Part shown: positions 12,546 through 24,065 of the stretch, piece by piece | Layout of the letters: each line of letters begins with the position of its first letter | How positions within the stretch are numbered: the first letter of the stretch is position 1 | Assembly (NCBI GenBank): GCA_963931925.1 | Contig: OZ007579.1 | Coordinates: 37,172,066-37,236,065 of the forward strand | From: Onchidella celtica | Taxonomy: Eukaryota > Mollusca > Gastropoda > Systellommatophora > Onchidiidae | Reading direction: 5' to 3' | Length of the DNA stretch: 64,000 nt | The notes under the pieces: generated by a model | The model's database searches: none | Told to the model about the DNA's origin: nothing | The model's input: only the letters and a program-made list of their open reading frames with translations | Translations under genes and position numbers: made by a program

Positions 12546-12964
12546 ACAACGGCGCCAGAAAAAAATAGTATTAACCATTACATGAGTGACAAAACACCAG
12601 TGTTTACATGAATATTATTGCCGACAAGAACATCAAACAATGACAATAGTAACAACAATATCATTGCCAACGAGCACAATAACGACGAGGAAGCCAGATA
12701 TTTAAATAAAATATCAACAAAACTCGACCCTATCATGCCAAAACATGAAAACCTGAGTATCGATTTGATTTATACCCAGAGTGTATGGGGCAGTCAAAGG
12801 CCGAAACATTTGCTCGCACTCTACATTTGTATTAGACTGAAGACCGAGAAACAAAGATCTCCAGTGGTCCGAAACACGTGTATGACGGACGTTCTCGTCA
12901 TCTGAGGATCTCTTGTAGACTCACTCTTCTAAGAAGTTCAATTCTCTTCTTTATCTTTCCACAT

Positions 12965-13140
12965 TCTATTTGAGTTCTGAGTTTGAATTGTGTGTCATGG
13001 CGCGTCAGCATATATAACGGCCACATTGCGCCGTTCACGGTCTGTTTAGGTACTTTATTCATGTTTGGTATCCAGAACTTCTAGATTTCACAAACAGAAT
13101 TAAATAGTTCCGCATTAATTATATTACACTGGTAAAATTC
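12965..13140 (+). repeat. GAGTTTGAG-type dispersed repeat, copy 1
   Basis: TGAGTTCTGAGTTTGAATTG, then CCACATTGCGCC, then ATTACACTGGTAAAATTCTC. It is shared with 14390-14575. Confidence 0.55.
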
Positions 13141-13769
13141 TCAAATTCTATTATGTGTCTCCGAACGCAAAAAAACTATGCTATTAGTAATGTTAAGGTA
13201 TTCGAACATTTGAATAGTGACATGTGACGAGTATTCGTTTGAATAGGTTATTCGACAGTTATGTCTGCGAGGTTTTTGTTGTTGTTGTTTCCATAAACAG
13301 TCGAAGGCGAGACAATTTCTAGAAATAACATATTCATCTGAAAATAAGTCTACTTGCAAAGAAGATCACCGAGTAGTGTGAACTATAGAAGGGAAGAGGC
13401 AAGAATTCACCGCGGGGAGAAGTTATCTTGAAAATAAAAGTGGTTCATTTATTTCCTCAGGGACTATGATAATTAATACAAATCATAACCAAATGCCATC
13501 TGGCATAAGCTTGGGGATTTGGGGGCAAAAGAAAAGAGGGTATTTGGCCTGCAGTTTCGACAGATTCTGGTTAAACCTATAACTGTTTAACAACATGATG
13601 GCGCTATGGGTTCACCAAATTGGACTTGGAGTTAGGAAAAACAAAACAAAACACATTTCCATTGTGCAATTTTGTACATGTACTATGGAAATGCCCTCAA
13701 TGAAATAAGGGGATGTTTGCTTTAAAACCACGTGCGTCTTCTGCGCCTACAGTTTCGGTCCGTAATACC

Positions 13770-14161
13770 CACAAACTAATAAATTAACCAGACTGGAAAC
13801 ACGAGCTTCGGGCTGTGTCGTTTTTTACGGAATTTCCCGAGCGGCGACTGTATAACTAACATGGCCGCCGCTCGGGAAATTCCGACTCTAGTTCTATCTG
13901 CAGTAGAAATTTCTTTTTATTTGTCAAGATTGGTTGTATATGTATTAATAATGCATGAACTTCCTTATCCTTTCATTTCATTGTCTACATCTGCCTTTTT
14001 ATTATTGTTACAAATGATGACCGTATGGACTTTTAACGACCACTGCATTGTAGCTATTCTGAAGCGTCAGTCGCAACCGTAAACTTAAAATGGCGAACCT
14101 TTCGCTGTTTTGTGACGTCACACAATGGGATCATTCAGTCTGGGTATTTTATTAGTCTGTG
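13770..14161. mobile_element. hAT-type MITE with palindrome, copy 1
   Basis: Inverted ends CACAAACTAATAAATTAACC and (reverse complement) CACAGACTAATAAAATACCC. It is flanked by a perfect 8-bp duplication GTAATACC at 13762-13769 and 14162-14169. Inside, 18-bp arms at 13828-13845 and 13867-13884 form a hairpin. The 73-codon frame starting at 13861 is incidental. Confidence 0.85.
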
Positions 14162-14389
14162 GTAATACCTACGTAAAAGGCATTTAAAGTAGGGACCATG
14201 GGAAGGGTTTTACGAGATCTTCAAACAGAGACAATTTGAGTTGAGTTTTTGAGTTTGAATTTGGACATAGCAAGTCGCCATGAAAACGGTCACATTGTGC
14301 TAGGAACAAGCAAGACGACAGACAGAATAGAACAGATGGAGAAGACAAGAGAAGACCCTACCAGTACCATTTGCCTTCAGACCAATAGT

Positions 14390-14575
14390 TTGAGTTAGAG
14401 TTTGAGTTTAGGTTTTACGGCGGGTAAGCTCCATAACTGCCACTTTGCGTCTTACGCGGTCTTTTTTTTTATACCTGGGCTACGTTTGGACTCGGAGCTT
14501 CAACAATTTAAATTTCACGAATAGAATGAAATACTTACCATGTAAACTTATTACACTGGTAAAATTCTCCAAAGT
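14390..14575 (+). repeat. GAGTTTGAG-type dispersed repeat, copy 2
   Basis: TTGAGTTAGAGTTTGAGTTT, then CCACTTTGCGTC, then ATTACACTGGTAAAATTCTC. The neighbouring 14235-14370 and 30540-30690 share GAGTTTGA and CACACTGTGCTAGGAA-like phrases. Confidence 0.55.
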
Positions 14576-14579
14576 TGTT

Positions 14580-15285
14580 TTGCGTAGATCGGAATAGAGT
14601 TTTGGTAAATGAGTGTAAGAGCTTTTAAATCAAATTGTAAATCTTAGTAGAAGAAAATCCGGGTCAAAGTATGTTTTCTAACAATGATTAAATTTCTCAT
14701 CAAATTTGGGCTTCCATCATTTTATTTCTGCAGAAACTGTGATGTAAATTTAAGGCTTTAATCTTCAATTTTATTGATAGCATATAGGGGTTTGGCTGGC
14801 GCTTGAGATGAAGTAGGAACATCGACACTTCTCATTTCAGAGCTGATTTAGCTCCGATAATTGTTCTGTAATGATTTTCTGTCAAGCGGCTGCAATGTTT
14901 TTATCCGGTACGATTTCAAAATGACAAACCCTGATCTGGCCATGAACTTGAGAATTTGAGATTTCAGTACAGATATAAATTGCTGACATAGCAGTGGACT
15001 TCAGCGTTAATGGAACTCTCGGGAAAGGTTACAAAACACAAGATTAATTTGGTCTTCAGTGGCGTTATTATTATTATTATCATTATTATTATTATATTAA
15101 TGCGTGGGAACCTTTATTGAACACCTTTCCTCACTGAATTCCGGACTTGTGCACAGCGATTCCTTTATTGTGTTTCACAATACTCAGCAGCGTTTGCATT
15201 TAACTGAACGTTGAAATCACCTGAGCTTTGAAGATTGCAATAGTCACATCTATGGTAATAGTAGTGTAAAGTACCATAAAGTATT
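14580..15285. other. no gene; short (ATT)n at 15065-15096
   Basis: AT-rich intergenic sequence with one ATT microsatellite. Confidence 0.6.
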
Positions 15286-15289
15286 AAAC

Positions 15290-15603
15290 GAGAACAGAAT
15301 GTCATTTTTGTGTTAAACGAGTGCAGAATGTCAATTTTGTGTTAAAAGAGTGCAGAATGTCAATTTTGTGTTAAAAGAGTGCAGAATGTCAATTTTGTGT
15401 TAAAAGAGAACAGAATGTCAATTTTGTGTTAAACGAGTGCAGAATGTCAATTTTGTGTTAAAAGAGAGCAGAATGTTACTTTTGTGTTAAACGAGTGCAG
15501 AATGTCAATTTTGTGTTAAAAGAGTGCAGAATGTCAACTTTGTGTTAAAAGAGAGCAGAATGTCAATTTCGTGTTAAAAGAGTGCAGAATGTCACTTTTG
15601 TGT
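15290..15603 (+). repeat. 29-bp minisatellite, about 11 copies
   Basis: The unit GTGTTAAAAGAGTGCAGAAT then GTCAATTTT varies at AAAAGAGTGC/AAACGAGTGC/AAAAGAGAGC. It is AT-rich and non-coding. Confidence 0.95.
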
Positions 15604-16142
15604 CTTCTCCTGGTGAGATCTGGAAACTGAACTCTTCTATGTGTTAAAACGTAGATCTTTGCGATATTTTCATGTATAGAAAATGTACGACAGATGAAAG
15701 GGGGAGGGGGGGGGGGGGCGGGATTAAAGAATGATGATTGTTGCTGACAGTTATCAGTTAAGTTATATTTTATTGTATATATACAGCAAGGAGCGAAGAG
15801 ACTGAATGACCGCTTGTTCTGGTTTTAAAGTTTCATTATCTGGTTTGCATGATTCTTCTGTTTATTTTGAATTGGCCGTCAAGGCCTACAGTAAACTTGA
15901 ACTTGAACTCTGAAACACATGTAGATGTAGATCTAGTTCTCTACATAACCCGACACTTGGCTTGAAACCGTAGGTCATCTCTTCTCCTAGATTTACAGAC
16001 GCATAGATATTCTTTGTTGGTATTTAAAACAACGAGCTGCATTCTGTGTTTGGGGTTTTGATGGAAACGTGAGGATAAAAGCCTGGATATCCCCTCTCCC
16101 AAAACCAATTGCCGTAGGAACACCTTCCTCTCCTTTCTACAG

Positions 16143-16143
<1 letters not shown>

Positions 16144-16233
<90 letters not shown>
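16144..16233 (+). repeat. (CT)n microsatellite
   Basis: An unbroken CT run of about 45 units, 30 bp before a polypurine stretch and the 51-bp array. Confidence 0.98.
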
Positions 16234-16235
<2 letters not shown>

Positions 16236-16407
16236 CAAGAGCCAGGCCAAACAGCCCGTTTGGGGCCTAAGAAGCAGAAGAAGAACAAGAAAAGTAAGAA
16301 AAAGAAGCGGGAAAAGAAAAGGAAGAAGAAGAGGAAGCTGAGGAATTGGCAGAAGAATGGCAAGAAACAAGAAAAAAAGAGCAGAAACAAAAGAAAAGTG
16401 AAACAGA

Positions 16408-17077
16408 AACAAGACCAGCGAGGTGTCAATGCTAAGCTAAGAGCAGTGATCCCCCTGAAACAAGACCAGCGAGGTGTCAATGCTAAGCTAAGAGCAGTGA
16501 TCCCCCTGAAACAAGACCAGCGAGGTGTCAATGCTAAGCTAAGAGCAGTGATCCCCCTGAAACAAGACCAGCGAGGTGTCAATGCTAAGCTAAGAGCAGT
16601 GATCCCCCTGAAACAAGACCAGCGAGGTGTCAATGCTAAGCTAAGAGCAGTGATCCCCCTGAAACAAGACCAGCGAGGTGTCAATGCTAAGCTAAGAGCA
16701 GTGATCCCCCTGAAACAAGACCAGCGAGGTGTCAATGCTAAGCTAAGAGCAGAGATCCCCCTGAAACAAGACCAGCGAGGTGTCAATGCTAAGCTAAGAG
16801 CAGTGATCCCCCTGAAACAAGACCAGCGAGGTGTCAATGCTAAGCTAAGAGCAGTGATCCCCCTGAAACAAGACCAGCGAGGTGTCAATGCTAAGCTAAG
16901 AGCAGTGATCCCCCTGAAACAAGACCAGCGAGGTGTCAATGCTAAGCTAAGAGCAGTGATCCCCCTGAAACAAGACCAGCGAGGTGTCAATGCTAAGCTA
17001 AGAGCAGTGATCCCCCTGAAACAAGACCAGCGAGGTGTCAATGCTAAGCTAAGAGCAGTGATCCTCCTGAAACAATA
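16408..17077 (+). repeat. 51-bp minisatellite, 13 copies, open in frame on both strands
   Basis: The unit is 51 bp (17 codons) and encodes KQDQRGVNAKLRAVIPL on the plus strand. Copies are nearly identical: one unit has GAG for GTG and the last unit has CTC for CCC. The frame continues from a lysine/arginine-rich stretch at 16263-16407 and ends at TAG near 17078. The reverse strand is also open (unit TPRWSCFRGITALSLAL). Neither frame has an ATG start within the window segment, so whether it is an exon of a repeat protein or a non-coding minisatellite is unresolved. Confidence 0.9.
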
Positions 17078-17079
17078 GC

Positions 17080-18345
17080 GGATGATTGGTGGACGCTTCT
17101 GGTGGGATCTTCTTCTGTCCTATCATTGTGTTACACTCTGTCTATTGTCTGGCTTGCTTCTTCCTGACACAATGTGACCTGTTATTGTGTCAATGTACTT
17201 TCTCCAAACTCAAACTCAAACCTTGAAACAATGACCTCAAACCTCGCCCCATTAACCGTGTTGTTGTATTTTTTTTCTGTGTTTTTTTCCGCGCGTCTTT
17301 TTAACGAGCATATTTTTTCTTCGAAAAGTTCTATATCTCAAAAATACCTTACACGGAAACACCTACAACAAATATAGAAGAAACGATTTTTAGAATACAC
17401 GCGCCTGTTCACTGAGTTAAAACGACGCGCGGAAAAAGCCACGAGACCACGCTTCACTGGAACAGGCTTTAAGAACAGGCCACATACAAACTGGATTTTA
17501 AATTATTTTGCTGGCGTTCATTAATCTAGTCATTCACTTTGTGAATCTACCGGTGTGTTTCTTTTTAAGATATCAAAATTGAGACGCAGACCTTTATGCA
17601 ATGCTCTGTCGCCATTTTGAGTAAAAGTCGTCGTCTTTTTTGTTTTTAAATTGAAGAAATGCATGTTTTGTGACGGCAAGTGAAAAACAACCTACTTTCT
17701 TAATGTTTTCCAAATGCTAGTACTGAGGTCTTTCACACGAGTAGGGGGTGGGGTAGGGGGTGGTGGACATGGTACGTTCATGTACTGTTATTAAGTATGA
17801 TTATTATAGACACATCAACGCTGATGCTTAGCGACGAAACAAATACTTGATCATATTTTTTTTTTGCAACACTGCCACAATAGATCTTTCTAGTTGTGTT
17901 ACATCTTTTGAGCTATAGATCTATAAATAACTTATTTATTACACATAATATACAAACATTGACAGAAGCTCCACTTTGATGACGTTAAATGTATTAGAGC
18001 AGTTGGCCGACACCTCTTTGTTCTGAGACAAAAGTAATCAAACCTTGGCCTGAATATACTTTAAAAAAAATCTCAAGTCTTGAATTACAAACGCCTGTCG
18101 CGCTGCTTTATTTTCTTCTTTCAATCTGTAAGGTAAAGTTGGGACAAGGAGGCGGACATTAGAACATCCCACCCCCCGCCCCCCCCTCCCCCCCCCCCCC
18201 CCCCCACACACACACAGGCCGAACAATCCAAGAACTTCATTTCAAAGCACTTACGGGGGCATGGTGGTGAAGAACGACAACAACAGAGAAAGCTTTGTAC
18301 TTACTTATGGCTTCAATCACCCCTTGTTTGATGGATGGATGAATA
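17080..18345. other. no gene; C-run at 18174-18205
   Basis: AT-rich DNA. The segment ATCATATTTTTTTTTTGCAA then CACTGCCACAATA at 17851-17885 recurs at 19903-19940. No coding motif was found. Confidence 0.55.
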
Positions 18346-18349
18346 GATA

Positions 18350-18560
18350 GACAGATTTATAAAGACAGACAGACAAACAGACAAAACTACAGAGACTGAT
18401 AGAAAGACAGACTGACAGATAGACAGACAAAATGACAGAGAATGACGGGCAGACAGACTGGCAGTCAACAGACAGCTGGACAAACAGATAAGCAGACAGC
18501 GTTAGTCAGAGACAGACAAGGAGACAGGCAGACAAATAGACAGACAGACAATAAACAGAG
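18350..18560 (+). repeat. GACA-rich degenerate microsatellite
   Basis: Repeated GACAGACAGACAAACAGACA-type units with interruptions throughout. It runs into the C-rich tandem repeat that follows. Confidence 0.85.
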
Positions 18561-18595
18561 AGCTCTTCAACTCTCCTCTATCTTACCAGCCCCAC

Positions 18596-18795
18596 GACAC
18601 CCACACCAGTTAGACAATACCAACATTCCATAATCAGACAGACAAACAGGTAATTCATCCCATCCCCCCCCCCTCCCCCCGACACCACACCAGTTAGACA
18701 ACACCAACATTCTACAGAGAGACAGGCAAACAGGTGATTCACCCCCCCCCCCCTCCGGACACCCGCACCAGTTAGACAACACCAACATTTCGACA
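18596..18795 (+). repeat. degenerate tandem repeat, 3 copies of 78-84 bp
   Basis: CACCAGTTAGACAAYACCAA recurs at 18604, 18688 and 18766, each followed by a GACAGRCAAACAGG segment and a C-run of varying length. Confidence 0.8.
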
Positions 18796-18799
18796 TGAT

Positions 18800-19935
18800 C
18801 GATTCAAACACGGAACATGGACAAACACAATTTGTACGCTGGGTCCACAGCAGGAACAAGGCCTGATGTCGTTTCAAGACAAGGAGATCAAAGCTTGAAA
18901 CTTAATGATCTAGAACTTCCGAGCCGCTGTATTGTGAGAACTTTGGACTGTTGATATTTGAAATACACAATTTCCACCGATTTTTTCTTTTTTTACAATC
19001 TGTATATACAGAATTTATGTTGGCAATTGAATGTCTCGGGTTCAGAAAGAAGTCCGTGTGCTCTTACTTTGACCTGCCCTGGCAAAGGCAAGACAAAATC
19101 GACAGGGTTCCTTAAGACTGTAGTAACTCAAAACTTTGAAAAAAAGATATTTTTATACACACTCAACTCCATTCAAAGCCACATCGATTGATCCTAGTTA
19201 TTGACTCCTTAGCTGAAAAATCGTCGATTATTTTCCGTATTGTCATGTGTACATTTTTGCCTTTTCAAGAGAATGAGGGTTAAAGTTTGAATCGGGGGCC
19301 AAAATGCGTACAACATTACGTCATCAACACATATCTCGAAAAGTTTTTGCCCGATGGGAATGACATTTATGCATAATATAACTAGGAGTGAAAGAAACAC
19401 TTTCAGGACAAAACCTCAAAATTAGCAAAAATGTCGCATTCAACAATTTGGCATTTACCCTTGAAAATAATTGAATAGCAAAACTTTCAAAAAATTCCTC
19501 GGAACTAGACCAGTAAAGTTGTGCTAACACAAAACAGTTTTTTTTTATTTTTCCTGAAAAGTAGCCAAAGCTGTTTACTACAGTTTTAATGAAGGGTGAC
19601 GGCGTGCACTTGTACACAAGATTATTTGGATAAATCACATCAATAAGGAACATCAGAATTTGCAAGAAATATGGTGCAGTCTTTGTACTAACTGATCACC
19701 CCGAGCAACCTCAGACTTCGAGCCTCCACACAATCATTGGCAGACGTACTACTGTACTGCAATACAATCAAGAACTCGCAGCTAATTAGATATATTTATT
19801 CTATTTTGATACTATACATTTCATATTCAAATCTTTCATTGTTCGATTGTTTTATCTGTTCAATTTTCCTTTTTTTTTCTATTGTTAAACATGTTATGAT
19901 AAGGAGATCATATTTTTTTTTTGCAACACTGCCAC
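18800..19935. other. no recognised feature
   Basis: The minus-strand 113-codon frame (19324-19665) has no motif I can place. Nothing else is visible. Confidence 0.5.
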
Positions 19936-19937
19936 AA

Positions 19938-20095
19938 TAAATCGGAACCGTGAAACAGTCTGATAAGTGCTACAATGCAATTTTAAACAAAGTGTCATTG
20001 TGTGCAAATTTTGTTATACATCTTTTACATACTAAACGATCTCCAGGTTTTCAGAGAATGGAGATAGAACTAACAAGAATTAGGGTCGCGATATC
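19938..20095. mobile_element. TCGCGAC-type MITE, half copy
   Basis: Starts within the family at CGGAACCGTGAAACAG and runs to AGAATTAGGGTCGCGA. The other half is absent. It is preceded by ATCATATTTTTTTTTTGCAA, a segment that also occurs at about 17851-17885. Confidence 0.6.
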
Positions 20096-20334
20096 TATTA
20101 CATGTACATTAAAACAGAACTAAAGCGACCTTTAATCTTTTGGGTGGAATTTACGAGACGGCGTCCTCACGTACCAATCTGACCAGATGGGACATGAGCA
20201 TAATCATATTTGTCAAAATTCGACAATCCAACTTTTAAACCTGTCTAATCTATTGGTTCAGCAATAATAACCCCATTCATTTCATCTGGGCAATTCGAGG
20301 GTCACACGGTAACCTGTGGTAACCCGTCCTAGCA

Positions 20335-20550
20335 AATTGAAATATTCGGCATGCAGTTAGCCCTTAACAACCCATATTTTCTGTTATATATTGTGGGTTA
20401 AATTCTGAAAAGCAAGGGTTAAATAACGTTTTTGAAATATCGCAGTTATTAAGCCTGATAGAGAAAGTAATTCTGGTTTTCGCTTCTGTTGAAAATTTTG
20501 TAAAAAGCGAGTTATGGCATTATTATTTTACCATGCGGCCATTGAGTGTT
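20335..20550 (+). repeat. dispersed repeat F, copy 1
   Basis: GGGTTAAATTCTGAAAAGCA, then TAAGCCTGATAGAGAAAG, then TACCATGCGGCC. It is paired with 63400-63590. The 87-codon frame from 20514 starts in it and matches nothing I know. Confidence 0.65.
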
Positions 20551-21449
20551 GCAATTTATTTTCAGATGTGGAAAACGATACCTACGGCGTTTCATACTTT
20601 AGGCCACATTGTGACTACCTCGCGCTCCCAGTGTTTTGTCTTCGGCAAAATCATTGGAACGATGTCCTTCCGGATATTATACAAACTCGAATGCAAAATA
20701 TTTCGGTTTTGTCGGCCCCAGAAACGTGCAGAAAACAATTAAAACAGCGTTACTTTATCTTTCCCTCAATATATTGAATGAAACGTAGAACTGTGTAAAT
20801 ATGAATGTTTTGTGAGTAGTTAAAAATACAGACAATTAAGGTCGAGAAAATCTATCTCCAGGTCTATAAAAAATCTCTAGTGCACTTTAACCTGTCCTTT
20901 GGCAAACTTTTCTATATGGATGCTTCTTTAATTACTTTGCAAAAACACTAAACAAATAACAAAGAAATGGTTTGCGTCGAATAATAATATGTATTTGCAT
21001 TTGGTGGAGGAAAAATAAAAATAGAAACGAAATAAAACGAAACAATCATTGGTGTAGCGCAGGCTATTTGAGGTAAATCATTGAGAAGATTCGCAAAATG
21101 ACATGAATTAAAATCCGGTTTTTTGCATATTCAAGTATCTGAAATAGAGCAAGAGCGGCTGTAGTCCGGTTACCCTGGGGCAGTATTGAAACTTTCGCTC
21201 TTCATAGCACTTGGGCGTAAAGTGACACTCTTTGTTAGAGTAAATAGCTTGAGGTGTACAATAGAATTACTTATTTAGATAATGCCCAGTTTCAGTTTAA
21301 ACGTTCTATTCATCGTGCAGTGGCGTGCAGAAAGGGGAGGGGGAGAGGGGCCACGGCCCCGGGCATCCATTTCAGGCGGCGGCCAAGCATAGAGTGAAAT
21401 TAAAATTGATTTTTTGAAATTTGAAATGATCGCTGTTAACTTCGTTGTT

Positions 21450-21915
21450 CAAGCTGCCTTACAGTCCCACAAGCTGCCTTACAATACCACATGCTGCCTT
21501 ACAGTCCCACAAGCTGCCTTGCAATACCACATGCTGCCTTACAGTCCCACAAGCTGCCTTACAGTCCCACAAGCTGCCTTACAGTCCCACAAGCTGCCTT
21601 ACAGTCCCACAAGCTGCCTTACAATACCACAAGCTGCCTTACAGTCCCACAAGCTGCCTTACAGTACCACAAGCTGCCTTACAGTCCCACAAGCTGCCTT
21701 ACAATACCACAAGCTGCCTTACAATACCACAAGCTGCCTTACAGTCCCACAAGCTGCCTTACAGTCCCACAAGCTGCCTTACAATACCACAAGCTGCCTT
21801 ACAATACCACAAGCTGCCTTACAATACCACAAGCTGCCTTACAATACCACAAGCTGCCTTATAGTCCCACAAGCTGCCTTACAGTCCCACAATCTGCCTT
21901 ACAGTCCCACAAGCC
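21450..21915 (+). repeat. 20-bp minisatellite, 23 copies of two unit types
   Basis: The unit AAGCTGCCTTACAGTCCCAC (S) alternates with AAGCTGCCTTACAATACCAC (T). The order reads approximately STSTSSSSTSSSTTSSTTTTSSS. All three forward frames are open because the unit lacks stops, so the 139-175 residue frames are not evidence of a gene. Confidence 0.96.
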
Positions 21916-21983
21916 GGTGTGAACATGGATACCTGTTTTAATCAGCGAGACTTCAGTCCTTTCTTACGTTTCTCAGTACTACA

Positions 21984-22425
21984 GGGACACGGTGGTCTAG
22001 AGGCAAGGTGCTCGCCTCTCATGCTGAAGGTACTGGGTTCGAATCCCGGTCGGTGCAGGTGTGTTGGAAGTTTGGGATTTTTCTCATATTTTCCTGTCCC
22101 TGATCCTATGGTAGGTAAGATTGAGCACCTAGTCTCCTCGGATAAGGACGAAAAATTCGGAGGGCTCGCGTGCACGTTGCGCAGCTTAAAGATACCTTGG
22201 CAGCTGGAAATCGAGAAGGGCAGGCAGAACAGGCCGCTGCCAGGCAAAATTGAATAAAATTTATCCTTACCACCCTCCCCCCCCCCCCCCCCCCCCAAAA
22301 TGCCGACCGTCACTGCATTGTGGCGACGACGTGTCTGCTCCAGTTGTAACTGGGCTGCAATGCACTAAAGCAAATTTCCCAAATGAAATTAAAGAAGTAT
22401 ACAAAATACAAAAAAAAATACAAAT
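21984..22425 (+). mobile_element. complete tRNA-head SINE, tail A
   Basis: The head has an A-box-like GGTCTAGAGG and a B box GGTTCGAATCC at about 22037. The arm around CGCCTCTCATGC resembles a tRNA-Glu anticodon loop (CTC). The central region reads GATAAGGACGAAAAATTCGG, then AAAGATACCTTGGCAGCTGG. A C-run separates it from tail A. Pol III transcription is inferred from the boxes. Confidence 0.8.
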
Positions 22426-22546
22426 TATACTAGGCCCCTCTGCCTGAGTCTTGGGCTGCAATGCACTAAGGCAAATTTCCCAATGAGATTAAAAAAGTAT
22501 ACAAAATACAAAAATGTACAAATTATACTAGGCCCCTCTGCTTGAG
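22352..22546 (+). repeat. tandem duplication of SINE tail A
   Basis: GGGCTGCAATGCACTAA to AGGCCCCTCTGCCTGAG is repeated once directly with a period of about 96 bp and small differences. Confidence 0.7.
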
Positions 22547-22679
22547 CCTTAGGGCATACAATCAAAGAGTTGGGTCCGGGCAGCACCAGATCTCTCCACG
22601 CCACTGTCATCAGCAAACATCAATGCTAAATTTATAGTCCCACTTTTCAGGTATATTGATTTGCTAAAGATGTTGTTAC

Positions 22680-22960
22680 AGGTACGTACGTCCCCCAAGT
22701 AGTTTTTTTTTGTTTGGCACTAGGGGTACGTATCTTAAAGCCTTTTGTGACTCCAGAGCTAGAGAGCTCCTCCCGAAATGTTCCTTGACAACAGCCTTAA
22801 TTAATTATGATTAACTATTTTTTCAGATTTTCTTTTTCTTCCCCTCCTGTTTTTTTTTGTTGCTTGAAAGGGTAGAGGGCAGGGTTAGGGCTAGGGATTC
22901 GATAAGATTTAGGGTTGAGGATAAGGATGCTTACGTGCTTACAACAACAGCCTTGAACTA
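22680..22960 (+). repeat. dispersed repeat E, copy 1
   Basis: GTACGTACGTCCCCCAAGT, then CCAGAGCTAGAGAGCTCCTC, then TTCGATAAGATTTAGGGTTG. The same order is present at 57002-57290. Confidence 0.7.
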
Positions 22961-23048
22961 AATATTTTTCTGGTCGACCATAAGCAATCGGTCGCAATAG
23001 GTTTTCAGACTTCGCTGTGTGTTAAGCGTGTAAAAAAAAAAAAAAGGA

Positions 23049-23608
23049 ACACATTTATAGCATGGGTTATTATGGAACACGGTGTTACTTTACACATTTA
23101 TAGCATGGGTTATTATGGAACACAGTGTTACTTTACACATTTATAGCATGGGTTATTATGGAACACGGTGTTACTTTACACATTTATAGCACGGGTCATT
23201 ATGGAACACGGTGTTACTTTACACATTTATAGGATGGGTTATTATGGAACACGGTGTTACTTTACACATTTATAGCATGGGTCATTATGGAACACGGTGT
23301 TACTTTACACATTTATAGCATGGGTCATTATGGAACACGGTGTTACTTTACACATTTATAGCATGGGTTATCATGGAACACGGTGTTACTTTACACATTT
23401 ATAGCATGGGTCATTATGGAACACGGTGTTACTTTACACATTTATAGGATGGGTTATTATGGAACACGGTGTTACTTTACACATTTATAGCATGGGTTAT
23501 TATGGAACACGGTGTTACTTTACACATTTATAGCATGGGTTATTATGGAACACAGTGTTACTTTACACATTTATAGCATGGGTTATTATGGAACACAGTG
23601 TTACTTTG
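23049..23608 (+). repeat. 43-bp minisatellite, 13 copies
   Basis: The unit is ACACATTTATAGCATGGGTT then ATTATGGAACACGGTGTTAC then TTT. Variants include GGATGG, GGTCATT and CACAGTG. Related variants are scattered rather than in blocks. Confidence 0.96.
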
Positions 23609-23869
23609 TTTCCTCGCATCAAGATCTGCTGGTAAAAAAAACATTCGGCTGAAAACAGATTAATGTTTACTGTATAATTTCAGTTCATCAAACCTGGTGA
23701 CCAAGCGCCATCCAGAATATAGTATACTATATAGGCTTGAAAACATTGGGGGAAAAGGGGGGGGGGGTAAAGATGTGAAAAGCGTATTGTGGGAGAGGGG
23801 GGGGGGTTGAATGGTGGTTTTGGGGGGGAGGGGGGTCTAGATAGCGTCAGTGAGCTACCCAATTATGGT

Positions 23870-23995
23870 AAATGACGAAATACAAAAACCACAAACGGTC
23901 GCAGGAAGGTTTAAAGCGAAGTCAAAAATTGGCAAATAAAAAAAAAAAAAAAGTTGAATGCAGCAAAGCCTCACCTGAGAAATAATATCCAACAT
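23870..23995 (+). repeat. dispersed repeat carrying an inverted 49-bp-like monomer (left edge of array)
   Basis: GGTCGCAGGAAGGTTTAAAG, then GCGAAGTCAAAAATTGGCAA, then CAAAGCCTCACCTGAGAAAT. The last part is the reverse complement of the array unit's core. The same order occurs at 53290-53400. Confidence 0.7.
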
Positions 23996-24065
23996 GTTTT
24001 TTTCTTTTTTTTTTCCTTGGAGAAGGTTTTAACCAAAATATCGGTATTTTCTGTCTTCCCTTTCT

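Larger units (their letters stand above)
21318..22606. mobile_element. hAT-type element carrying a minisatellite and a SINE
   Basis: Ends CAGTGGCGTGCAGAAAG and (reverse complement) CAGTGGCGTGGAGAGATC. The flanks TCATCGTG and TCATCAGC agree in 5 of 8 positions, consistent with a decayed 8-bp duplication. The interior has no transposase. It holds the 20-bp array and a complete SINE. Confidence 0.65.

Noticed and set aside
15060..15100. CAGTGGCG at 15058 as another hAT end
   Set aside because: No matching right end or 8-bp duplication was found nearby.
15290..15603. CRISPR-like 29-bp repeats
   Set aside because: The repeats are directly contiguous with no spacers.
21414..21941. Three overlapping repeat ORFs of 139-175 residues
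   Set aside because: A stop-free 20-bp unit opens all three frames, so openness carries no information.
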